Positions 50,289-59,231 of a stretch of DNA of 64,000 bases are shown here, piece by piece. Position numbers and translations under genes: made by a program. This DNA is from Bacteroidales bacterium UBA1173 (GTDB lineage: Bacteria > Bacteroidota > Bacteroidia > Bacteroidales > F082). The first letter of the stretch is position 1. Every line of letters starts with the position of its first letter. The notes below the pieces were generated by a model, which worked only from the letters and a program-made list of their open reading frames with translations, searched no databases and was not told the origin of the DNA. The DNA lies in contig DBYZ01000012.1 of NCBI GenBank assembly GCA_002311655.1, positions 53,040 to 117,039 of the forward strand, read 5' to 3'.

Positions 50289-53200
50289 TATCTCTTGATG
50301 ATTTTTTCAGTTGAAACATTGCCTGTCTTGTCGACGGTTCTCAAGAAATAGATTCCGTTTACAAGGTCAGCGATATTTATTGATTCTGAATCATTTATAT
50401 CTTTCGATAAGACTTTCAAACCGATAGAATTGTAAATCTCGACATATTGTATGCCGTCGCCTTTCACGTTGATGACATCGTGGGCAGGGTTAGGATAAAC
50501 CGCCACATTACTATCGTCGACAACCGCTTCCACATCGAGAATCACTGTGTTGCCTGGGAAAGTAATATCGTCAACCCAGCAGACATACTCTTCCACATTA
50601 CCGGTTTGTGCTGTATAATAGCACCATTTCACGGTATGCTGTCCCGCTGGCAATTCTATAGTATACAAAGTCCAGTCAAGATCTCCATACAACATATCTT
50701 TGACCACATTATCAATATAGAGAATGAGAGCGGCTTTATTATGTTTGATATGCATCTTATAATAGAATGAAAGCTCGCCGTCGGTAGTATTTTCCATATC
50801 GATAATCATAGCAGCCGACTGATGTTTTGAAAGCTGTGGTGACTGAGCGCTGTAGGCACCTGAATGAGCCTCGGCATCAGTGATAAACCAATCAGCATCG
50901 CCTTCAAGCGACCAGTTTAAGTGTGAGAAATCGCTCGTTTCATAGCCTTCTTGCACTGTTCCGACAGTCAAAACAATGTTTTTATCTGACGAATACTGAC
51001 CTGTGATAGCGCTAACATTGATAGTGACGGTTGTGCCGTTCGGGGCATCGTCAGCGATTCTTATTTCAACGCTGTTCTCAAATTCAGCACCAACTGCCAC
51101 ATTAGCGAAATGAGTATCGTTGCTGACAAATGTCAGATATTCTGAGTTCAGACTTCCGTGGATATAAGGATTATCGGCCACATAATGACCGATGTTCTTA
51201 CCTCTTGCAGTGATTCTGAACGTCTCACCCGGATCGAGGAAGCCGTTCATGTCGCCTGAGACCTCTTCGTATGTCAACTCATTGACTGTCAATACTGGAG
51301 CCACTGCTTGGAAGAAGATATCACGATTCCAGACGTTGGTGCCATCGGTGCATGACATGATGAAATCGACATAAGTGCCGTCAGGAATGTTATTTGCGAC
51401 TTCGAAATCGAAGGCATCGGCAATCGTCACTGAAGCGCCGGCGTTGACTGTTCCCACTTCCACTGTCGACTTCGACAAAGTCACAAAATCGGATGCTGTC
51501 GACAATGTAGCCATCACGTTATTTGCTGTCACAGCACCGGCATTTTTAAAATCGACATCCATTGCAATCTCTCTTCCAAAAAGGAAATCTCCATGAATAT
51601 CAATATCTTGCGGATAGACAAAGGCAGTGTTGGTATTGAGACCCAAGATATTTATCGTCTGAGGCCATGCATTCGGTCCGGTGATGATAAGTTGCAGAGT
51701 ATCAGAGACATCTAAAGCATCCGCGAAATCGATATTAGCGTTTCCGTTGGCATCTGTCATGCCGAAAGCGAGAAGTTCGCCGTTATGGAAGATGCTGCAG
51801 CGGAAATTGCTTTGTGCCTCGCCTCTCTTGGTGATTGTGACAGGAGTTGTGGTGGTTCCAACCGTCAATGCTGAAGCATAGCTGATTTCCGGACGGAAAG
51901 GCTCGTCGAGCCAAGGACAAATCGCCACATCACCCATGATATTGATATCATAGAGGTTCCAACGCATTGCGCCGTCGTCACCCCAAGGTGTTGACACGTA
52001 AGGTGCGGTCATTATCTTCATCTCCACGAAGGCTGTTCCGATATATGGAAGGCGGTCGTTGTAATAAGCGTCTATGAACTCACGGTGGAGGTGAGCTGCC
52101 ATGCCGTCGCCCCACGGCTGATACCATCCGTAACGTGAGTTACCGGTGGTTGCCACGAAGCCGGTTGAGACGTTGACCATGCGCTCGAGGATACATGTGT
52201 GGGTAAAGTCACCGCAGATGCAGCCGTGTGAGTGGAAGAAATTATAGTTATGGTGAACACCATCGAGTTGTGCGAAAGAGCTGTCGTCGGTAGTATTCAC
52301 ATACCATCCCGCCACATAGTCGGTGTTAGCGTGACCCACATGATGCACATACTGTCCGCCTGTTGCGTTGATCTCATCTCTAAACCATTTTCCCGACCAT
52401 GGTTTAGCTTCTGTCTCGTAAACCTTGTTATAATTATAGTCTGCCGGGATACCCACGGTGGTATAGTCATAATCGCTTGAGCCGCCGATGAGACGTTCGA
52501 GGTCGGTGCTGCCATAGTAGCCGTCGCCGAGATGTTCAGCGCCGAGGATGACATCGTGGAACTCGCCCAACACAGGATTCGCCTGATACTCGAATGTCTT
52601 GTGCATGATGTTGTTAAACTGAGTCTCATTGTTGAACGCCATACGGCCGATACCCAGTTCCGGAAGGAGGTCGTCTTCGCCAATCTCACCCCAGATGCCA
52701 TCATTGTCATCATCCCAAGTGCCATCGAGACACACAAAATACATATCGGCAGGAAGGTTATCCTGATATTCGTCGCTGACGTAGCAGTAGAGGGCGCGCC
52801 ATGGCACCACGTTGGAGTCACCGCCGAGCAGAACCATCATAATACCTTCATTTTCATACTCTTGCGCGATATAAGTACGCATCTTCTCAGCGTCATCGCG
52901 ACCGTCGAAGTTAGCGATGATGTCTTCCAATGCAGTGACATGAGTGCGGAGACCGCGAGCCTCGTAAAACTCAACATATTCGTCGAAATGCGACACCCAC
53001 TGCTGTGGAGTGATGACGAGGAGTTCATATCCGCCCATTGTTCTTGCTCTTGTCTTGTATTCCAGCACCGCCTCCGGGTTCTGGGCCAGACGCTCAACAC
53101 GGGCCTGCACCTCAGGAGTCATCCAAACTTTGTTGCTTCTGTCTGATTTTGAAGCAGTTACCTCAACTGTGACAGTCACTGACTTGGCATATGAAATCTT

Positions 53201-53674
53201 TCCTGTTGCAGGGACGTATCTAACAGGGGTGAACTGTGCAAAAGCAAACGAACAGCCGTTGAGATACTGAGTGTTTACTTTTGAAAACGTAATCTCAGGA
53301 TACACGTTCTCTGAACGGTAAAAGTCCTCATTTCTCTCAATGACCACAGGCTTTGTTGATGACAGCGGACGGGCTGCCTGCTGTGGCATAAGGTTGTAGG
53401 TGCCTTCCAGTTCCACAAAATCCGAATACTCCACTGTAATGCTTTGAGCTTCAGTATTTTGAGGCAGCAACAGCGACACCGACTGCCAAGGCATTGTAGC
53501 CTCGCCAGTGATACCTTGGTTATAAGTGTCAGCGAAGCGGATGACATCGTATCCGTTCATCTCGCTGACCATAGGAGTTCCGAAGTTGTATGTTTTCTGT
53601 ACAGTCTGAGCGAAAGAGAGTGCGCTCAAAACCGCAGCAAATACAATAGTTAACATTAGTTTTCTCATATTCAT
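50288..53674 (-). CDS. Gingipain-type C25 cysteine protease with type IX sorting domain
   Basis: A 1128-residue secreted protease. Residues 1-22 are a signal peptide, then a propeptide-like region to about 210. The C25 domain starts TMGGYELLVITPQQW. The catalytic His is in VHHVGHANTDYVAGW (about residue 443) and the Cys in FFHSHGCICGDF 37 residues later, matching the GHG...C pattern of gingipains. IgSF-like and adhesin-like domains follow (residues 600-1020), and the end VAVYPNPAHDVINVKGDGI is a type A sorting domain. Substrate specificity cannot be read from the sequence. It lies 17 bases after lysS and overlaps holB by one base, so it seems embedded in a housekeeping operon. Confidence 0.9.
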   Translation of the reverse strand: MNMRKLMLTIVFAAVLSALSFAQTVQKTYNFGTPMVSEMNGYDVIRFADTYNQGITGEATMPWQSVSLLLPQNTEAQSITVEYSDFVELEGTYNLMPQQAARPLSSTKPVVIERNEDFYRSENVYPEITFSKVNTQYLNGCSFAFAQFTPVRYVPATGKISYAKSVTVTVEVTASKSDRSNKVWMTPEVQARVERLAQNPEAVLEYKTRARTMGGYELLVITPQQWVSHFDEYVEFYEARGLRTHVTALEDIIANFDGRDDAEKMRTYIAQEYENEGIMMVLLGGDSNVVPWRALYCYVSDEYQDNLPADMYFVCLDGTWDDDNDGIWGEIGEDDLLPELGIGRMAFNNETQFNNIMHKTFEYQANPVLGEFHDVILGAEHLGDGYYGSTDLERLIGGSSDYDYTTVGIPADYNYNKVYETEAKPWSGKWFRDEINATGGQYVHHVGHANTDYVAGWYVNTTDDSSFAQLDGVHHNYNFFHSHGCICGDFTHTCILERMVNVSTGFVATTGNSRYGWYQPWGDGMAAHLHREFIDAYYNDRLPYIGTAFVEMKIMTAPYVSTPWGDDGAMRWNLYDINIMGDVAICPWLDEPFRPEISYASALTVGTTTTPVTITKRGEAQSNFRCSIFHNGELLAFGMTDANGNANIDFADALDVSDTLQLIITGPNAWPQTINILGLNTNTAFVYPQDIDIHGDFLFGREIAMDVDFKNAGAVTANNVMATLSTASDFVTLSKSTVEVGTVNAGASVTIADAFDFEVANNIPDGTYVDFIMSCTDGTNVWNRDIFFQAVAPVLTVNELTYEEVSGDMNGFLDPGETFRITARGKNIGHYVADNPYIHGSLNSEYLTFVSNDTHFANVAVGAEFENSVEIRIADDAPNGTTVTINVSAITGQYSSDKNIVLTVGTVQEGYETSDFSHLNWSLEGDADWFITDAEAHSGAYSAQSPQLSKHQSAAMIIDMENTTDGELSFYYKMHIKHNKAALILYIDNVVKDMLYGDLDWTLYTIELPAGQHTVKWCYYTAQTGNVEEYVCWVDDITFPGNTVILDVEAVVDDSNVAVYPNPAHDVINVKGDGIQYVEIYNSIGLKVLSKDINDSESINIADLVNGIYFLRTVDKTGNVSTEKIIKR

Positions 53675-53691
53675 AAGTTTTAATGGTTATC

Positions 53692-55407
53692 TTATCCGTT
53701 TATCCATTTTTCGACTTCCTCAAGCTGGAGAGCCGGAACATCGAGTTTGTTTTTCTTTCTGATTCCGTTGAGTTTCTCGCGCAGTGCAGATGGTTTCTCC
53801 GACTGCATCATCTCGACGGATGTATAGTTCTGTTTCACAAGGATGTCAGCCCAGAACTCTGGCACGCCGACTGCCATGAAGTCTTCTTTTGTTGCGACTT
53901 TCTTATGAATCTCCGGGCGCATTGTCGGGAACAGAAGCACTTCCTGAATCTGTGTCTGACCTGTGAGCAGCATCACGAAACGGTCGATGCCGATGCCCAT
54001 ACCTGATGTTGGAGGCATACCATATTCGAGAGCGCGGAGGAAGTCCTGGTCGATGAGCATAGCCTCGTCGTCACCGCGGCCTGCCAGCTTCATCTGTTCC
54101 TCGAAACGTTGACGCTGGTCGATAGGGTCGTTAAGCTCGGTGTAGGCGTTGGCGACCTCTTTTCCGTTGATCATCAACTCGAAACGCTCGGTGAGCTCAG
54201 GGTTGTTACGATGACGTTTGCAGAGAGGCGACATCTCGACAGGATAGTCGGTGATGAAAGTTGGCTGTATGTAGTTGCCTTCGCATTTTGCGCCGAAGAT
54301 CTCATCTATGAGCTTGCCTTTACCCATTGATTCATCGACTTCTACTTCGAGTTTCTTGCACACCTCGCGCAGCTGTGCCTCGTCCATGCCGTTGATGTCG
54401 ATGCCAGTGTTTTCTTTGATGGAGTCGATCATCGAGATACGTTTGAACGGGCGTTTCAGGCTGATTTCGTGGTCGCCGACATGAAGAGTGTCCGTGCCTA
54501 GCACGTCATGAGCGCAGCGGCAGATCATCTCTTCGGTGAAGTCCATCATCCAGAGATAGTCTTTGTAGGCCACATATATCTCAAGACCAGTAAACTCAGG
54601 GTTATGCGAGCGGTCCATACCTTCGTTGCGGAAGTTACGTGAGAACTCGTACACGCCGTCGAAACCGCCCACGATGAGACGTTTCAGGTAAAGCTCGTCG
54701 GCAATACGCAGGTACATCGGGATGTCGAGAGCGTTGTGATGTGTCACAAACGGACGTGCCGAAGCGCCACCCGGGATAGGCTGAAGAACAGGAGTCTCCA
54801 CTTCAAGATAGCCGTTTTCGTTGAAGAAATGGCGGATACTGTCAATAGCCTTGGTACGTTTGATGAAGATATCCTTCACCTTGTCGTTGACCACCAGGTC
54901 GACATAACGCATACGATAACGCAGCTCAGGGTCGTTGAACTCGTCATATTTCACGCCGTCTTTCTCTTTCACGATTGGCAACGGGCGCAGTGATTTGCTC
55001 AATACCGTCATCTCTTTGACGTGAATTGAGATCTCGCCCATTTGAGTACGGAACACGAAGCCTTTCACTCCGATGAAGTCGCCGATGTCGAGCAGACGTT
55101 TGAACACCACGTTATACATTGTTTTGTCCTCACCCGGGCAAATCTCGTCACGGTTGAGATACAATTGGATACGACCGTGGGCGTCCTGCAGCTCGCAGAA
55201 TGACGCGGCACCCATGATACGACGGCTCATGATACGTCCGCCGATGCTGATATTTTCAAACTTCGACAGGTCGTTGTCGTCAAATTGTTCCTTTATCTGT
55301 GTGGTTGTCACATTGACATCGTACGCCGCCTGCGGATACGGGTTGATACCGAGTTTGTAAAGCTCCTGAAGAGAGTTTCTTCTTACTTGTTCTTGTTCAC
55401 TTAACAT
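53692..55407 (-). CDS. lysS: Lysine-tRNA ligase (class II)
   Basis: A 571-residue class II synthetase. The OB-fold anticodon domain has ISIGGRIMSRRIMGAASF and the catalytic domain has FRNEGMDRSHNPEFT (motif 2) and GMGIGIDRFVMLLT (motif 3). A C-terminal extension of about 70 residues after motif 3 (YTSVEMMQSEKPSALREKLN) is common in Bacteroidetes LysRS. It heads the long minus-strand run to 43498. Confidence 0.96.
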   Translation of the reverse strand: MLSEQEQVRRNSLQELYKLGINPYPQAAYDVNVTTTQIKEQFDDNDLSKFENISIGGRIMSRRIMGAASFCELQDAHGRIQLYLNRDEICPGEDKTMYNVVFKRLLDIGDFIGVKGFVFRTQMGEISIHVKEMTVLSKSLRPLPIVKEKDGVKYDEFNDPELRYRMRYVDLVVNDKVKDIFIKRTKAIDSIRHFFNENGYLEVETPVLQPIPGGASARPFVTHHNALDIPMYLRIADELYLKRLIVGGFDGVYEFSRNFRNEGMDRSHNPEFTGLEIYVAYKDYLWMMDFTEEMICRCAHDVLGTDTLHVGDHEISLKRPFKRISMIDSIKENTGIDINGMDEAQLREVCKKLEVEVDESMGKGKLIDEIFGAKCEGNYIQPTFITDYPVEMSPLCKRHRNNPELTERFELMINGKEVANAYTELNDPIDQRQRFEEQMKLAGRGDDEAMLIDQDFLRALEYGMPPTSGMGIGIDRFVMLLTGQTQIQEVLLFPTMRPEIHKKVATKEDFMAVGVPEFWADILVKQNYTSVEMMQSEKPSALREKLNGIRKKNKLDVPALQLEEVEKWING

Positions 55408-55448
55408 TTTATATATAGTTTATATTTTGCCAAATTAATATTTGGGTG

Positions 55449-55456
55449 CAAAGTTA
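55449..55456 (-). promoter_or_regulatory. -7 box for lysS and downstream genes
   Basis: The minus strand reads TAACTTTG, 41 bases upstream of the lysS ATG. It is the only clear promoter before the run that includes the C25 protease. Confidence 0.55.
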
Positions 55457-55558
55457 ATATTTTTTTTCGTAGGAAGCATCGATTTCCCATATTTTTATGT
55501 ATTTTTTAAATATGTAATTTTTTTTTATTTTTTTTTAGTTTTAATGAAAAAAATGCAC

Positions 55559-55566
55559 TATCTTTG
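55559..55566 (+). promoter_or_regulatory. -7 box for the secreted protein at 55610
   Basis: TATCTTTG is a perfect -7 match, 43 bases before the ATG at 55610. It rules out in-frame starts further upstream. Confidence 0.6.
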
Positions 55567-55609
55567 CAGCGGTATTTTGTATACGTTTGAAAATTTAAAT
55601 ATTACTTAT

Positions 55610-56401
55610 ATGAGAAGAAAATACAAATTTGTGTTTACCGTTGTTTTAGGTATTGCGATGTTATTGAACGCATTGGTTCTCAAGGCACAGGCAGAGATTG
55701 AGCTTGAAAACACGTTTAATGACCATGTCTATTATTATTCTTCAATACAGAAATACGTCAATGTTGTCTATAGCAACAGAAACGCTGTCACTGTGAACTT
55801 GTACAACGATGATCATTCAGTGTACAAATCAATCAACATCATGCCTCCTTACGGATATGATTATTCAGACATCAATTTCTATTCACAGAAATTGTTCAAT
55901 GACGATGATGAGATTGAGTTCCTCGTGACATATTATAATAATGACGTTGACAAGAACAAAATATCAATGTGCAAGCTTTACAACGAAAACGGCTCAATTC
56001 TTGAGGATTTCGGTTATGCATATTATATCCTTCCTTCACTATACACCATCGACAACCTCTACAAACTGAGACTCGAGAAACGTTTCTACAACGCTGAAGG
56101 AAACAGATATTACTATTCAACAGAAGTTTATTCATTACCAGGTTCAGGTTATTCTCTGTCATCAAATGGCGTTCAGGTTCAGAATGTCAACACAAACAAC
56201 AACAATGTTGTGGCTCTTCCATATTATCTGGAAAGCGGTGACAAGACCGAGATGATGATTTACGATTCAAACAACAAGTTGGTTGAGAAGAAGGAAATCG
56301 ACTCAACATTCGACAGAGTTTTATTGAATGTCGCCAATTACCAAGCCGGAACTTACTACTATTCAGTTGACGACTCAAATCACAAGTTCATTGTAAAGTA
56401 A
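55610..56401 (+). CDS. Hypothetical secreted protein with beta-sandwich tail
   Basis: A 263-residue exported protein. The signal peptide (VVLGIAMLLNALVLKAQA) follows a basic start MRRKYKF. The mature part is rich in Tyr and Asn and all-beta, with hydrophilic repeats such as YYNNDVDKNKISMCKLYNEN. The last 70 residues (MMIYDSNNKLVEKKEIDS, VANYQAGTYYYSVDDS) resemble the second half of a type IX sorting domain or silent-partner fold but lack YPNP. Function is unknown. A strong terminator follows the stop. Confidence 0.7.
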   Translation: MRRKYKFVFTVVLGIAMLLNALVLKAQAEIELENTFNDHVYYYSSIQKYVNVVYSNRNAVTVNLYNDDHSVYKSINIMPPYGYDYSDINFYSQKLFNDDDEIEFLVTYYNNDVDKNKISMCKLYNENGSILEDFGYAYYILPSLYTIDNLYKLRLEKRFYNAEGNRYYYSTEVYSLPGSGYSLSSNGVQVQNVNTNNNNVVALPYYLESGDKTEMMIYDSNNKLVEKKEIDSTFDRVLLNVANYQAGTYYYSVDDSNHKFIVK

Positions 56402-56430
56402 GGTGATTAGCATATCATAAGAATATCATA

Positions 56431-56466
56431 AGCAACCGATACCAGCATGGTGTCGGTTGCTTTTTT
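56431..56466 (+). terminator. Rho-independent terminator, abutting the recG start
   Basis: AGCAACCGATACCA and TGGTGTCGGTTGCT form a 14-bp stem (one mismatch) with a three-base loop, followed by six T. It ends three bases before the first recG ATG. Confidence 0.85.
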
Positions 56467-56478
56467 AAAATGACATAC

Positions 56479-58581
56479 ATGCCAGACCTTCTGCAGACGA
56501 AAATCGAATACCTCAAGGGCGTGGGGCCGAAACGAGCCGACCTTCTGAACAAGGAGCTGGGCATCTTCACGTTTCAGGACCTGCTGGATTATTTCCCTTT
56601 CAGGTATATCGACCGCTCGCAGATTCATAAGGTCAGACAGATTTGCGACGACACCGTTTATTACCAACTCGTGGGAACGGTGAGCAACATGCAAAGCTTT
56701 GGTTCTCCGCGAGTTACAAGGATTACGGCAACGTTTACCGACGACACCGGCTCGATAGAATTGGTGTGGTTTAAAGGACTGAAATGGATAAAAAACCGCT
56801 TCCAGCCAGGCAAGAAATATCTCATCTTCGGCAAGGCGAGCGTGTTTAACAACCGCTTCAACTTCACCCACCCCGATGTCGAGGACTATAACCCTGACGA
56901 TGTGCTTGTTGGCGAGGCATTGCAAGGCGTTTACAACACAACCGAGAAGATGAAAAACGCTGGTCTCGGCACCAAACAGCTGGCAAAAATCATCAAGACT
57001 TGCGTGTTGCAGGTGTGGAACGTGATTCCGGAGGTGCTGCCTGAGAGTCTGATTCTTCATGACAAGCTTCTGCCACGAAAAGAAGCCTATTACAAGATAC
57101 ATCTGCCGTCGAACAGCGTTGATATTCAACGTGCTACGACAAGGTTGAAATACGAGGAGCATTTCTTCTTCCAACTCAGGCTCCTGATTCATAAAAAAGA
57201 CCGTCAGATAAACACCAGAAGCGTTGTGTTTCAACAGGTTGGCGATTATTTCAACACCTTTTACAAGGAACATCTCCCCTTCCCGCTCACCAACGCGCAG
57301 AAACGTGTCATAAAAGAGATTCGCGCCGACTTGAAGAGCGGTCACCAGATGAACCGACTTTTACAAGGCGACGTGGGTAGCGGCAAGACAATAGTCGCTT
57401 TGATGATAATGCTTCTTGCCCTCGACAACGGCTATCAGGCAGCGCTGATGGCACCGACGGAAATCCTTGCCACTCAGCATCTTGAGACGTTGCGAGCACA
57501 ACTCAAAGGCATGGATGTGCATTTCGCCTTGTTGACGGGAAGCACTAAGCAATCTGAACGCAAACAGATTCTCGCCGACCTCGCAAACGGCGACCTTCAA
57601 ATAATAATAGGTACTCACGCTCTGATTGAAGACACAGTGGTTTTCAAAAACTTAGGACTCTGCATCATTGACGAGCAGCATCGTTTTGGTGTGGCTCAAC
57701 GTGCTTCGTTCTGGGACAAGACAGCATTCCCACCGCATACCCTCGTGATGACCGCGACACCTATTCCGCGCACCTTGGCGATGACGCAATATGGTGACTT
57801 GGATGTGTCAAAAATCGATGAGCTGCCACCGGGAAGAAAGCCTGTCAAGACAGTGCATGTGTTTCAGGAACAACGACTTGCGATTATCGGCTTCATGAAG
57901 AAACAGATTGCCGAGGGGCATCAGATTTATGTGGTTTATCCGCTCATCAAGGAGTCGGAAAAGATGGATTTGATAAACCTGCAGGAAGGCTACGAGGCAA
58001 TGATGCGCGACTTTCCGGAGCCGGATTATCACATCAGCGTGGTACACGGTCAGATGAAGGCCGACGACAAAGACTGGGAGATGCAGCGTTTTGTGCGCGG
58101 CGAGACGCATATCATGATTGCGACGACGGTGATAGAAGTGGGCGTGAACGTGCCGAACGCATCCGTTATGATCATCGAAAACGCCAACAGATTCGGGCTC
58201 TCGCAGCTGCATCAGCTAAGGGGAAGGGTCGGACGTGGCGCTGAGCAGTCGTATTGTGTGTTAATAACCGACCATAAAATCACTGGAGAGGGCAAGAAAC
58301 GCATGGAGACGATGGTAAGAACCAACGACGGATTTGAGATTGCGGAGGCTGATTTGCAGTTGAGAGGTCCTGGTGAGACGCAGGGAACACGCCAATCCGG
58401 AATGATTGAGATGAAAATCGGCGACTTCCAATACGACGAGCCAATCATCAGGCACACAAGAAGGATGGCGAATTTGCTTTTGGATGCCGACCCAACGCTT
58501 TCAAAACCAGAACATTACGCCACAAAGCAATATTTCACCCAACAGTTCGAACGCGATTTCGACTGGAGTCGCATCGGATAA
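56479..58581 (+). CDS. recG: ATP-dependent DNA helicase RecG
   Basis: A 700-residue helicase that remodels stalled forks and Holliday junctions. The wedge domain opens LLQTKIEYLKGVGPKRADLL. Helicase motifs are LLQGDVGSGKT (I), APTEILA (Ia), IIDEQHRFG (II), TATPIPRTL (III) and, in the second lobe, LSQLHQLRGRVGRG (VI). ATG at 56479 is chosen because the alternative at 56470 lies three bases from a terminator hairpin and leaves no leader; the choice is uncertain. The stop is 15 bases before the left inverted repeat of the GxxExxY element. Confidence 0.95.
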   Translation: MPDLLQTKIEYLKGVGPKRADLLNKELGIFTFQDLLDYFPFRYIDRSQIHKVRQICDDTVYYQLVGTVSNMQSFGSPRVTRITATFTDDTGSIELVWFKGLKWIKNRFQPGKKYLIFGKASVFNNRFNFTHPDVEDYNPDDVLVGEALQGVYNTTEKMKNAGLGTKQLAKIIKTCVLQVWNVIPEVLPESLILHDKLLPRKEAYYKIHLPSNSVDIQRATTRLKYEEHFFFQLRLLIHKKDRQINTRSVVFQQVGDYFNTFYKEHLPFPLTNAQKRVIKEIRADLKSGHQMNRLLQGDVGSGKTIVALMIMLLALDNGYQAALMAPTEILATQHLETLRAQLKGMDVHFALLTGSTKQSERKQILADLANGDLQIIIGTHALIEDTVVFKNLGLCIIDEQHRFGVAQRASFWDKTAFPPHTLVMTATPIPRTLAMTQYGDLDVSKIDELPPGRKPVKTVHVFQEQRLAIIGFMKKQIAEGHQIYVVYPLIKESEKMDLINLQEGYEAMMRDFPEPDYHISVVHGQMKADDKDWEMQRFVRGETHIMIATTVIEVGVNVPNASVMIIENANRFGLSQLHQLRGRVGRGAEQSYCVLITDHKITGEGKKRMETMVRTNDGFEIAEADLQLRGPGETQGTRQSGMIEMKIGDFQYDEPIIRHTRRMANLLLDADPTLSKPEHYATKQYFTQQFERDFDWSRIG

Positions 58582-58775
58582 TTTCCCTTATCTTTATTTC
58601 ACGCAGATCTCGCAGAAAGCGCAGAATTGTTCTTCCACATTTAATTCGATTGCTAAAGCAATCTGATCTCGCAGAACGAAGAAGGTATTTGAATTGTAAA
58701 AACTTAATTTCAGCGTTTGCTGCAAGTTTTGCATGAAAAATTTTTGTTGAAGGATGCTTTATATGATAAAAAATG

Positions 58776-58783
58776 TACTTTTG
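58776..58783 (+). promoter_or_regulatory. -7 box for the GxxExxY gene
   Basis: TACTTTTG matches TAnnTTTG, 32 bases before the ATG at 58816. It also argues against upstream in-frame starts. Confidence 0.55.
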
Positions 58784-58815
58784 CAAAAAATAGTTTGATC
58801 AAAATTTCTGAAACT

Positions 58816-59193
58816 ATGAATGAAAATGATATTTCTTATATAATAAGAGGTGCAATTTACAAAGTTTACAAAGAGTTAGGTCCAGGCCTGCTTGAATCTA
58901 TTTATGAAGCTGCATTAAAGTTTCAACTGGCAAAGGATGGTCTTGATGTTAAAACACAAGTCCCTATTGATGTCGTGTATTGTGGCTACAAACTACCAAT
59001 GTCTTTTCGTTTGGATATGCTCGTACAGGATAAAGTCATTGTTGAATTAAAATCTGTTGAGAATATGAGAGAAGTTTATTCAAAACAACTTTTATCATAT
59101 TTAAAAATGACAGATTTACATTTGGGTATTTTAGTAAATTTTAATGTTAATGACATAAACAATGGTATCTTTAGAATAGTGAACAAACTTTAA
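58816..59193 (+). CDS. GxxExxY family protein (PD-(D/E)XK-like)
   Basis: A 125-residue protein, exactly the usual family length. The name-giving motif is in LGPGLLESIYEAAL near residues 26-39. A nuclease-like core follows: DVVYCGYKLPMSFRLDMLVQ, with RLDML, and VIVELKSVENM, where D and ExK resemble PD-(D/E)XK catalytic residues. The family (TIGR04256/PF13366) is widespread and uncharacterised. The gene is more AT-rich than recG and is enclosed by inverted repeats. Confidence 0.9.
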   Translation: MNENDISYIIRGAIYKVYKELGPGLLESIYEAALKFQLAKDGLDVKTQVPIDVVYCGYKLPMSFRLDMLVQDKVIVELKSVENMREVYSKQLLSYLKMTDLHLGILVNFNVNDINNGIFRIVNKL

Positions 59194-59231
59194 ATACTCC
59201 TTATTCACTCTGCGAGATCTGCGTGAGATTT

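Noticed and set aside
56407..57345. A 312-codon minus-strand open frame opposite recG
   Set aside because: It is the shadow of a well-supported helicase gene and has no family features.
58717..58815. Longer N-terminus for the GxxExxY protein
   Set aside because: The extra 33 codons cross the -7 box at 58776 and have no family similarity; 125 residues is the standard length.
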